Made by a program: the position numbers and the translations under genes. Positions 53,247 to 61,157 of a stretch of 64,000 nt of DNA are shown in pieces (position 1 is the first letter of the stretch; each line of letters starts with the position of its first letter). Under the pieces are notes generated by a model. The model made no database searches. It saw only the letters and a list, made by a program, of their open reading frames with translations, and was not told the DNA's origin. Source of the DNA: Epilithonimonas zeae (lineage in GTDB: Bacteria > Bacteroidota > Bacteroidia > Flavobacteriales > Weeksellaceae); the NCBI RefSeq assembly GCF_900141765.1, contig NZ_FSRK01000001.1:806001-870000 (forward strand). Direction: 5' to 3'.

Positions 53247-54620
53247 ATGAAAACAAAATTTACTTTACTTGTATTAGTTGGATTATTTACAATGTTTGGA
53301 GCACAATCCACTGCGCCAGAATTACTATGGCAAAAAACAATATCGCCAGTTAATAACAGCACTTTGATGTATTCCGGAGGAAGTGTTCAGCTCTCAGACG
53401 GCAGTTATGTTTTTACTGGAAGTAGTAATACGTTTATTCCTCAGATTAATAAAGTTAATAGCAATGGAGATCTCTTATGGCAAAAAACATTGCCAGACTT
53501 GTTTAACAACATTCCCTTTTTATTGGGTAAGGATAGTAATGAAAATTTATACTTCATAACTGAAAATGCAGGAAACAATAATCCATCTTTTGTGAAGTTG
53601 GATTTAAACGGTAATGTAATATGGACAAAAACTATTACAGTTAATAATCAAGAAACCTTTGTAGTTGATATGGATATATTGGCAGATGGTAGCATCATCC
53701 TGAGCGGCGATTTTGAAGATGACACATCTTTAAGTTATTTCTTTGGTAAATATGATACAAATGGTAATCAGCTGTGGATTAAAACAAGAACCTATACGCA
53801 GTATCCCGGATCTATGATTTTTGATACAGTTCCTTTGGCTGATGGCGGTTTTGCTTTGGTAGGTGAAACAGTTTATTACGACGAAGAAACTGATATCGAA
53901 AACGAATACGGATGGATTGCAAAATACAATGCTTCCCGTGATCTGGTTTGGGAGAACACTTACATATCAGAAGGTGAAAGCATCTATGAAAAAGGATTAA
54001 TCAATAATGCCGGTGAACTTTTGGTTGCCGGTGTTAATCACGAATCGGCAACAAAAACTCTTTTGACTAAAAAGAGTAGTTCCGGCAATACAATTTGGAC
54101 CAATAATTATTTTGGAGATAATTATTATGATATCGCACTAACTCCAGGAACCGATAACGGCTATCTTCTTTCTTTTTCAGAATTTAACAGTAACAATTCC
54201 ATCATCAAAAAAATAACAGAAACAGGAGTTACCGCTTGGGAACACAATTACAAAGATTTGGTTGGAGAAAACAACAGATTCAGCACCTTTATAAAAACCA
54301 ATGATAATAATCTTTTTGCGATGTCTTTGAAAGATAATAACTATGCGTTGTACAAATTTGGTGGAACGCTTGCCGTTCAAGATTTGAGCAAATCAATAAT
54401 TGGTGTTTATCCAAATCCTGTAAAAAATATGTTGCAAATCAAGTCTAAAGAAAATATATCAGGTTTTGAAATTTATTCCCAAGACGGTAAAAAAATTGTA
54501 TCTGGACAAAATGAAAATGTTTCAAAACTTGACTTTTCTAATCTTCCGAACGGAAATTATATTCTAAAACTTAAAACCAAACTAAACGAAGAATCATTTA
54601 AAATCATCAAATCAAACTAA
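53247..54620 (+). CDS. secreted protein with T9SS type A sorting domain
   Basis: 457 residues: signal peptide (MKTKFTLLVLVGLFTMFGAQ), a repeated beta-propeller-like region with VNSNGDLLWQKT, LDLNGNVIWTKT, YDTNGNQLWIKT, KSSSGNTIWTNN and ITETGVTAWEHN at regular distance (a blade signature), and a C-terminal sorting domain (about 385-457) with IIGVYPNPVKNMLQIKSK and LPNGNYILKLKTK. Exported through the type IX system. Binding partner unknown. It is divergent from the LuxR gene. Confidence 0.93.
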   Translation: MKTKFTLLVLVGLFTMFGAQSTAPELLWQKTISPVNNSTLMYSGGSVQLSDGSYVFTGSSNTFIPQINKVNSNGDLLWQKTLPDLFNNIPFLLGKDSNENLYFITENAGNNNPSFVKLDLNGNVIWTKTITVNNQETFVVDMDILADGSIILSGDFEDDTSLSYFFGKYDTNGNQLWIKTRTYTQYPGSMIFDTVPLADGGFALVGETVYYDEETDIENEYGWIAKYNASRDLVWENTYISEGESIYEKGLINNAGELLVAGVNHESATKTLLTKKSSSGNTIWTNNYFGDNYYDIALTPGTDNGYLLSFSEFNSNNSIIKKITETGVTAWEHNYKDLVGENNRFSTFIKTNDNNLFAMSLKDNNYALYKFGGTLAVQDLSKSIIGVYPNPVKNMLQIKSKENISGFEIYSQDGKKIVSGQNENVSKLDFSNLPNGNYILKLKTKLNEESFKIIKSN

Positions 54621-54642
54621 CTACTCCTAATTTTTCTCTCTC

Positions 54643-54669
54643 AAAACCTGCCATTTCTCGGTAGGTTTT
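54643..54669 (+). terminator. intrinsic terminator
   Basis: Ten-bp stem AAAACCTGCC / GGTAGGTTTT (one G-U pair) then T-run, 22 bp after the T9SS gene. Confidence 0.75.
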
Positions 54670-54725
54670 TTGTTTTTATAGCATTTCAAAAAATATAAAT
54701 ATCTTTAAACCATCGAAAATCAAAA

Positions 54726-55598
54726 ATGAATAGAAAAGATTTTATAAGCTTGTCCGGATTGGGATTTTTGGGTTTATATGCTTGCGGAACTTCAAATTTT
54801 ATGGATAATAGAAAACCTTTAGCCATCCAGTTGTACACGATTCGGGATGCTGTGGCCGCGAATCTGGAAAAAGCTCTAGAACGCTTAGCTCAATTAGGTT
54901 TCAAGCAACTCGAAATCTACGGTTACGATGGGAAATTTTTTGGAAAAACCAGATCGGAATTCCTATCGATTATGAAGAATTTAGGATTAGAAGTCATCAG
55001 TTCTCATCATACAACTGGAATTATTCACAATAGCAGAGGCACACTTCTTAATGACTGGGAAAAATCCGTTGAAGATTTACATTTTATCGGGTCAAAATAT
55101 ATGGTTTGTTCTTATCTTTTCGATGAAGAAAGATCTTCAGAACAATATAAAAAACTTCCGGAATTACTCAATAAATCAGGCGAAGTAACAAACAAAACAG
55201 GAATCGATTTCGCTTATCACAACCACGATTTCGAATTTGAAAAATTCGAAGATAAAACAGTTTATGATTTCATTTTAGAAAATACTGATTCTGATTTGGT
55301 TAAAATGGAACTTGACCTATATTGGATTTCAAAAGCTGGATTCAATCCGTTGGATTATTTCGAAAGATATCCGAAGAGATTTCCGCTGTGGCACGTGAAA
55401 AATATGAAAGCCGGAAGTCAAGATTTTGCCGAAATTGGAAATGGAACCATTGATTTTAAATCCATTTTCGAAGCCAAAGAAAAAGCAGGTCTCAAATATT
55501 GGTTTTTAGAACAGGATTCTAGTGACAAAGATATTTTTGAAAGCATAAAAATTAGTAAAAATTATATTGATAATCATTCTTATTTCAAGACAAAATAG
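54726..55598 (+). CDS. sugar phosphate isomerase/epimerase-like TIM-barrel protein
   Basis: 290 residues of the xylose-isomerase-like barrel: AIQLYTIRDAVAANLEKALE, LAQLGFKQLEIYGY, VISSHHTTGI, FAYHNHDFEFE, KMELDLYWISKAG, PLWHVKNMKAG and YWFLEQDSS, with metal-binding Glu, Asp and His residues visible. N-terminus has an RKDFI start and GLYACG lipobox-like Cys, suggesting export by Tat-like or lipoprotein route as in many Bacteroidota paralogues. Substrate unknown. Confidence 0.88.
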   Translation: MNRKDFISLSGLGFLGLYACGTSNFMDNRKPLAIQLYTIRDAVAANLEKALERLAQLGFKQLEIYGYDGKFFGKTRSEFLSIMKNLGLEVISSHHTTGIIHNSRGTLLNDWEKSVEDLHFIGSKYMVCSYLFDEERSSEQYKKLPELLNKSGEVTNKTGIDFAYHNHDFEFEKFEDKTVYDFILENTDSDLVKMELDLYWISKAGFNPLDYFERYPKRFPLWHVKNMKAGSQDFAEIGNGTIDFKSIFEAKEKAGLKYWFLEQDSSDKDIFESIKISKNYIDNHSYFKTK

Positions 55599-55765
55599 CT
55601 AAGCTGAAGCGTCTTTGCGAATCTTATAAACATATTCAATATTCAAAAAAAAAACTTGCGCACTTTGCGTTTAAATCACTCAAAAAATCATTCTCTTAAC
55701 AAAGTTTTATGATTTGTAAAATAAATGCCTTTTCTTTGCCGTTGTTTTCTTTATGACCAAAATCG

Positions 55766-56554
55766 ATGAGTGTTTACAGTCAGCTTGCTGAGAATCTACA
55801 GTACATTTCGCCGTCTTATTACAAAAGCAGATTTTTCAAAAAACTGAAAGGTTTGACTGCACAAAATCTTTTGGAAAGAAAAGTAGAGCCAGAGTTTCTT
55901 TGGATTAAAGAAGTTTTGGGAAAAGATTCAGTTTTTATGGATGTTGGAGCCAATGTCGGCGCTTATCTTTTCACTTTGGAAAATCATCTTAAGCCGGAAA
56001 ATATTTTCGCTTTTGAGCCTAATCAACAATTGTTCAAAAGATTAGGGCGATTATTTCCAAAAGTCAATTTATTTTCTGTGGCTTTGTCTGATATTTCTAC
56101 CATTGCTGAATTCAAAATTCCTGTGATTAATGGCGAAAAAATCCATACGAGAGGAACTTTACAAACTTCTATCAAAGAAAAAAATGAAGAAAAAACAATT
56201 CTTCAAAAAGTTGAAGTAAGGCCTTTGGATGAACTCAATCACAATCTTAAAAAACTCGATTTTATTAAAATTGATGTGGAAGGGAATGAGATGCAGACTT
56301 TGAGAGGAGCCAGAAAAACAATCGAGAAATATAAGCCAATTCTGATGGTTGAGATGGAGCAACGTCATCATCAGGAAAATCTTTGGACTTTGATTTCCGA
56401 GATTGCGGATTGGGGCTATTCCGTAAATTATTTGGATAGAGAAAAATTACAACCAAAAATTCTCACAGAAGAATTCCTGAATCTGCAGAATCCGGATAAT
56501 GTTAAGAATTATAAAGATTACATCAACAATATAATTTTTCTTCCAAAGGCTTAG
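55766..56554 (+). CDS. FkbM family methyltransferase
   Basis: 262 residues. SAM-binding motif VFMDVGANVGAYLFTLENHL, NIFAFEPNQQLFKRLGRLF, and the FkbM C-terminal signature LDFIKIDVEGNEMQTLRGAR and KPILMVEMEQRHH. Methylates hydroxyl groups of glycans or small molecules. Followed 38 bp later by a polysaccharide flippase, so surface glycan modification is the best guess. Confidence 0.9.
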   Translation: MSVYSQLAENLQYISPSYYKSRFFKKLKGLTAQNLLERKVEPEFLWIKEVLGKDSVFMDVGANVGAYLFTLENHLKPENIFAFEPNQQLFKRLGRLFPKVNLFSVALSDISTIAEFKIPVINGEKIHTRGTLQTSIKEKNEEKTILQKVEVRPLDELNHNLKKLDFIKIDVEGNEMQTLRGARKTIEKYKPILMVEMEQRHHQENLWTLISEIADWGYSVNYLDREKLQPKILTEEFLNLQNPDNVKNYKDYINNIIFLPKA

Positions 56555-56592
56555 AAACCTTAACCCAAAACTTAGAACTTTAAATAAAAACT

Positions 56593-58071
56593 ATGAGTGT
56601 CGTAGCAAGACAAGGTGTAAAATATTCGATCATTGGTTATCTCGGTTTTTTGCTGGGAACGTTTTCGGCTATTTTCATTTTTCCTTACGATATGGAGTTT
56701 TACGGAAAGCTCCGTTATATCTTGCCTACAGCCGAAATCATCGTTCCGATTATCGTCTTTGGATTGAGTTTTTCCAACGTCAAATTCTTTGCAAAAGTGA
56801 ATGCAGACGGGAAACATCACAATATGTTAAGCCTTTCTTTGTTGGCTGTTGTCATTAATTTTTTAATTGTTGTAGGTGGATTTTTCCTCATTGCTTATCT
56901 GTTTCCCGACTTCAAAAAACTGGAGGTTTGGAAAATGAAAAATCTGATTTTGCCACTGGCTTTGGTTCTGGCTTTATCGTCTGTCTTTAATAAATTTTTG
57001 ACCAATTATAAAAGAGTAGTAGTTCCTAATATCTTCGAGAATTTTGTTCCGAAATTGGCCAATCTTGGTGCGTTTTGTCTGTTTTTCTTTATGGGATTTG
57101 CGGAAAAATCGGCGTACGGATTTTTCTTTATGATGTTCGTGATTTCGTTCTTTGGTTATGGACTTTACACGAATAGATTGGAAAAAGTCAGGTTCGATTT
57201 TGACTTAGGCTATTTCAAAAAAGACAATCTTTATCGTGAAATTTTAACTTATAGTTTCTTCGGATTTTTAGGAAATATCGGAAATTACATCGCTATCAAA
57301 ATTGACAGTTATATGATTGGCGAATTCATCAGTTTTGAGGAAAATGGGATTTACAATAATATTTATTCCATTATTTCTCTGATTGTTGTTCCGCAGATGG
57401 GATTGTTCAACCTGTCAGCACCGATTATTAATAAGGTTTTGGCGAATGGAGATTACAATGAGTTAGACAGATTTCACAAGAAAACCTCACTCAGTTTGTT
57501 TTTTCTTGGCTTGGTTTTGTTTTGTTGCATCGCCGTTGGATTCCCGTATTTAGCGGACTTTATGAAGAATGGAGAAGATTTGCGTTCTTCTGAGCCGATT
57601 GTCTGGGTTCTCGGATTTGCAATGTTGTTTGATTTGGCAACAGGATTCAATGGCCATATTATTTCCCTTTCCAAATATTACAAATTCAATATTGTGGTGA
57701 TGCTGATTTTAGCAGTTTTGACCATCACAACCAATCTACTTTTCCTTAAACATACGGACTTGGGAATTTTAGGAATTGCGATTGCTTATGCGATTTCTCT
57801 GTCGTTGTTTAATATAATCAAAATCGTTTTCAATTATATTAAATTCAAAGTTTTTCCTTTGGGAATTGAGATGATTTATGCCATGATTTTAGGCTGTATT
57901 TCTATCAATATTGCAATTTTTCTTCCGGATTTCAAGCTGAACATTCTCAATCTTTTCTACAAGCCAGCTGTCGTTTTGATATTGCTTTTCATCGGTAATT
58001 ATTTCCTGAAAATCTATCCGTTGGATAAATATCTTAACAAAACTTTTGTTAAGAGTTTGTTTAAATTTTAA
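56593..58071 (+). CDS. polysaccharide biosynthesis flippase (MOP/Wzx-like)
   Basis: 492 residues with about 14 membrane helices. Begins MSVVARQGVKYSIIGYLGF, the typical Wzx/MATE-like opening, with conserved FGFLGNIGNYIAIKIDSYMI before the middle helices and VWVLGFAMLFDLATGFNGHI in the second half. Flips lipid-linked glycans across the inner membrane. Located directly after the FkbM methyltransferase gene. Confidence 0.9.
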   Translation: MSVVARQGVKYSIIGYLGFLLGTFSAIFIFPYDMEFYGKLRYILPTAEIIVPIIVFGLSFSNVKFFAKVNADGKHHNMLSLSLLAVVINFLIVVGGFFLIAYLFPDFKKLEVWKMKNLILPLALVLALSSVFNKFLTNYKRVVVPNIFENFVPKLANLGAFCLFFFMGFAEKSAYGFFFMMFVISFFGYGLYTNRLEKVRFDFDLGYFKKDNLYREILTYSFFGFLGNIGNYIAIKIDSYMIGEFISFEENGIYNNIYSIISLIVVPQMGLFNLSAPIINKVLANGDYNELDRFHKKTSLSLFFLGLVLFCCIAVGFPYLADFMKNGEDLRSSEPIVWVLGFAMLFDLATGFNGHIISLSKYYKFNIVVMLILAVLTITTNLLFLKHTDLGILGIAIAYAISLSLFNIIKIVFNYIKFKVFPLGIEMIYAMILGCISINIAIFLPDFKLNILNLFYKPAVVLILLFIGNYFLKIYPLDKYLNKTFVKSLFKF

Positions 58072-58077
58072 TTACGA

Positions 58078-58698
58078 TTAATCATATTTCGGGAAAATCA
58101 GAATCTCTTGATTTTTACCAGTTTTATTAGAAATTTTGGTCTGTTTGAGACAATTTCCCTTCTTGTCTTTTTCTATGCAACTGATTGATAATTCATCAAT
58201 TGGTTTGTTGTCTTTTCCAGTAATTACAATCTTGTAAAGTTCATTGTTAGAATAATGAAATTGTCTTGTATTGAAAGTCTCAAAGTTATCTGCAATTTTA
58301 TCAATGCTGCCATTTTTGTTGTAATGATAGATGCTTTCGTTCTGTTTGTATTGCTTCTTGGTGTAACAGCTGATTCGTTCACGTTGATTGGGTTTCCAGC
58401 GGGTTTTGCAGTAATAAGAGTCTTTGTCCGGATATCGTTCTACCGTAAACCACAATTTCTTTTCGGTTTCCTGCAAAAGATTTCCATTAGAATCAAATGT
58501 TTTCGAATATTTGATACGACCATTTTTGGTAAATGTCAATTCCTTTTTATGAAGCAGCTTTTTCTGATTGTTGGAAGTGTCATAAATCTCTTCTGTCGCT
58601 GATTTTATGTCTTCGGGAAGAAGATGGGCTTTGGTGTACTTTTTTGTAGTACAGGCTTGTAAAAACAAAATAAACAATATAACATACAGAACTCTCAT
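58078..58698 (-). CDS. hypothetical lipoprotein, 206 aa
   Basis: Signal ending LFILFLQAC is a lipobox (Cys about 16). The mature part contains several toxin-immunity-like strand repeats (ELTFTKNGRIKYSKTFDSNG, SIYHYNKNGSIDKIADNFE), reminiscent of RHS/YwqK style repeats. Family unassigned. Its stop lies 6 bp from the flippase stop (convergent). Confidence 0.6.
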   Translation of the reverse strand: MRVLYVILFILFLQACTTKKYTKAHLLPEDIKSATEEIYDTSNNQKKLLHKKELTFTKNGRIKYSKTFDSNGNLLQETEKKLWFTVERYPDKDSYYCKTRWKPNQRERISCYTKKQYKQNESIYHYNKNGSIDKIADNFETFNTRQFHYSNNELYKIVITGKDNKPIDELSISCIEKDKKGNCLKQTKISNKTGKNQEILIFPKYD

Positions 58699-58793
58699 AA
58701 TCGTAATTTGAAAATGTGGAGCAAAATTCTTTCCAATTTGTAAGAATTTAAAGTGTTGAAAACAGATTTAGGCCGTTAACGATTTTCAAGCCA

Positions 58794-59247
58794 CTATTTT
58801 TCACTTACATAAGTCTTATCCAACTCGTATTGTTCGGTTTTGTTATTAAATTTAAAAGTGGTAACCTGAATTTTTGAAGGATTATAAGGTTCCAATTCTT
58901 CGGACGATTGTATGGTCCACAAACCGTCTTTTCTGTAATGAATTTCGGATTTTTCAAGTAATCCATAAACGCCAATTTATAGTAATTGTCAGATTGATTT
59001 AAAAACAATCCGTACATACAACCACCGGTTCCGCAGGCGCCGAGATAAACCAAAATATCATATAAATTGGGGTAGAAGTAGTAGCTACGAACCAAATATC
59101 AATTAAAATAGCATCGTTCTTGGCTTCAAAATGAAATTCATAGGCCAATTGTTTTTCCTCAAATGCTGAAAAACCAAATGCTTTGAGGAAACTAAAATGT
59201 TTCTCAATGCTTTCTTTTGTATCTGTGTAAAAACCTTTTGATTTCAT
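58794..59247 (-). pseudogene. composite frameshifted gene
   Basis: Three protein-like frames in sequence: from 59247 MKSKGFYTDTKESIEKHFSF and FHFEAKNDAILIDIWFVATT; then, overlapping the next frame, VYLGACGTGGCMYGLFLNQS and DNYYKLAF; then a third frame GVYGLLEKSEIHYRKDGLWT, VTTFKFNNKTEQYELDKTY to TAG at 58794-58796. The second and third join naturally at KLAF-(I)GVYG. The first may be the N-terminal half of a different small protein, so this could be a deletion fusion plus a frameshift. Confidence 0.55.
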
Positions 59248-59248
59248 A

Positions 59249-59521
59249 TTATTTCCATTCATAAGATAGCGCCCGAACAATATTCGCAATGGCTTTATCC
59301 GCTAAATTATAATTTTCAGCAATAAAAGAATGACTAGCCTTGCATCCTAAAACGATATCATAATCATTCCATAATTCGTAGGCGCCACCTTTTGTCCAGA
59401 TTTCGTTGAATAAATTTAATTCATTATCACTTAATGTTTTATCCTGAATTACAAACTCACGAAACGTCCACGGTTGTTCCCAATTGTCGAAGCTTAATAT
59501 TTGGTTTTCCAATGTTTTCAT
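59249..59521 (-). CDS. hypothetical protein, 90 aa
   Basis: Cytoplasmic, no signal: MKTLENQILSFDNWEQPWTF, LFNEIWTKGGAYELWNDYD, HSFIAENYNLADKAIANIVR. Family not recognised. Its end touches the decayed gene at 59247 and its start is 14 bp from the stop of the membrane protein gene upstream. Confidence 0.5.
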   Translation of the reverse strand: MKTLENQILSFDNWEQPWTFREFVIQDKTLSDNELNLFNEIWTKGGAYELWNDYDIVLGCKASHSFIAENYNLADKAIANIVRALSYEWK

Positions 59522-59535
59522 ATCAGTTTTTAGAT

Positions 59536-60033
59536 TTAGATTTTATTTTTAATGTTTGAAGATTTTTTTAAAATAATCATACTGAGTAGCGCTCCAACAA
59601 CCAAACCAGCCAACAGATAATATTCCAAATTCATATCCTGAAAATGAATTCTGGGTATATCAGCTTCTGAAGTAAATTCGGCTCTTCTTAAAATGTCATT
59701 GATCTGAGCAACTTTAAATTTCATATAAAGCACTCTCATTAACAAAAATAGGACTCCGGAAATTATGATTATGAGTAAAGAAAGTAATTGCCGTTTGGCC
59801 GAATAGATTTTACAATAATTTTTGACAATCAGGTATAAGAAAGGGATTATTCCAAATGAGAAAATAAAAATCAGCATCGGGAAAATATGATGGGTTAAGC
59901 TCGAACTGTCACTAAATAATATATTTTCACCCGTAATTCCAGCTACAAAAAACGATAAAAACCAATCTCTAATTAGAAAGGCAAAGAGGCACAGCGACAA
60001 TGATAATACGATAATAATTGCTTTCTTTTTCAT
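59536..60033 (-). CDS. hypothetical membrane protein, 165 aa
   Basis: Four hydrophobic helices (about 5-34, 46-70, 84-103, 140-158). A loop at 110-135 holds KVAQINDILRRAEFTSEADI. Family unknown. Confidence 0.6.
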   Translation of the reverse strand: MKKKAIIIVLSLSLCLFAFLIRDWFLSFFVAGITGENILFSDSSSLTHHIFPMLIFIFSFGIIPFLYLIVKNYCKIYSAKRQLLSLLIIIISGVLFLLMRVLYMKFKVAQINDILRRAEFTSEADIPRIHFQDMNLEYYLLAGLVVGALLSMIILKKSSNIKNKI

Positions 60034-60086
60034 AGTGGTTTAAGTTTGTGATTTGTAAATACTCTTCTTAAATTTCTTGTATTATC

Positions 60087-60605
60087 TTAGTTTTTTTTCA
60101 TTGTCGAAAAAATGAGCAGCATATTATTGAGATTTTTGTTGGATTTGGTATTTCCAAAAATATGAAGCAATTCATTCCAGTTCTCACCACTTTTACTGTC
60201 AATAATAGTTTGGACAGAGTAGTTGCCATCACAGTTATAGACTGTCCAATTAGAATCTTGACCAAGTATTCTATTCTTCTTATTTTCTGTTGTACAGCTT
60301 TTACTATCTGGAGGAAACTGGCTGGGATGATTTCCAAAATAAAAACCACCAGAAAAATCTGTTTTTTTTGTGCTGTCTGCAGGATAAAAATGGTAAACGG
60401 AAAAGTCTTCTCCGTTAGTTTCTTCTATCACATAATCTTTGGGAAGCGAAATGTAATAATTGCTTTTTCCGATTTGTCTTTCTACCAAAGTTTTAAGAAA
60501 CTCATTGTCTGCGTCATTACTTTTAGACACTTTATCACTATTTTCTTTGCAGCTGTACAATAGTAATAATGTAAATAATGCGAAAATTTTCAGTTGTGTT
60601 TTCAT
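60087..60605 (-). CDS. hypothetical lipoprotein, 172 aa
   Basis: Signal ending LFTLLLLYSC (lipobox). Mature part reads SNYYISLPKDYVIEETNGED, GGFYFGNHPSQFPPDSKSC and NELLHIFGNTKSNKNLNNML. A family name is not known to me. Part of a minus-strand run of small envelope genes from 60877 to 58078. Confidence 0.6.
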   Translation of the reverse strand: MKTQLKIFALFTLLLLYSCKENSDKVSKSNDADNEFLKTLVERQIGKSNYYISLPKDYVIEETNGEDFSVYHFYPADSTKKTDFSGGFYFGNHPSQFPPDSKSCTTENKKNRILGQDSNWTVYNCDGNYSVQTIIDSKSGENWNELLHIFGNTKSNKNLNNMLLIFSTMKKN

Positions 60606-60622
60606 ATTCCCTGCGTTTTTTA

Positions 60623-60877
60623 CTAAATTTTATTTTGCTTTTGCACTATCAGATTTTGGAGGAAGCGGAATCTGATTTTGAGAATTTGGTCGTGGTCCAC
60701 ATTGTTGTCGGTACGTTGATTTAGTAATTCTGGTTGGTCAAAATATTTTTGTAAGTCACAGAGTTTGTAAATTTCTGTCAATGTTAATTTTTCACTTGGG
60801 ATTTTCTCCAAAAATTGTAGAAAATCTCCGCCAAAATCACTTCCAAATGCAATATCTTTCCATTTTTCTATAAACAT
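60623..60877 (-). CDS. hypothetical protein, 84 aa, uncertain C-terminus
   Basis: MFIEKWKDIAFGSDFGGDFLQ and LTLTEIYKLCDLQKYFDQPE suggest a cytoplasmic helical protein. Another frame over the last 90 bp reads CGPRPNSQNQIPLPPKSDSA to TAA at 60630, which looks more protein-like than the annotated tail, so a frameshift near 60715 is possible. Confidence 0.45.
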   Translation of the reverse strand: MFIEKWKDIAFGSDFGGDFLQFLEKIPSEKLTLTEIYKLCDLQKYFDQPELLNQRTDNNVDHDQILKIRFRFLQNLIVQKQNKI

Positions 60878-61157
60878 AATTTCTATTTTATTTCAGTTAG
60901 TGTTTTTTGTTGTAGCGTCGTCTTGTAAAGTGGCACACAACTCCCCAATTTAAACATTGCGTCAATACAAGACATAAAAACTTGCGCTTATCCTTTTTAT
61001 AATTTACAAGATGCAATATAGAAGCTTGTTAAATTTAATACTAATTAACAAAATTATTATAATGCTGTACCGATTAATTTCGCTATCTTGGTAAAGGTAT
61101 TATAATTGCTAACAAGTCATCATTTATAATTAGTCATTCATCATTTATACTTAACCT

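Noticed and set aside
60878-61157. Possible RNA gene between the small envelope cluster and glgB
   Set aside because: No tRNA-like cloverleaf, long stem or terminator is visible; only the low-complexity leader repeats.
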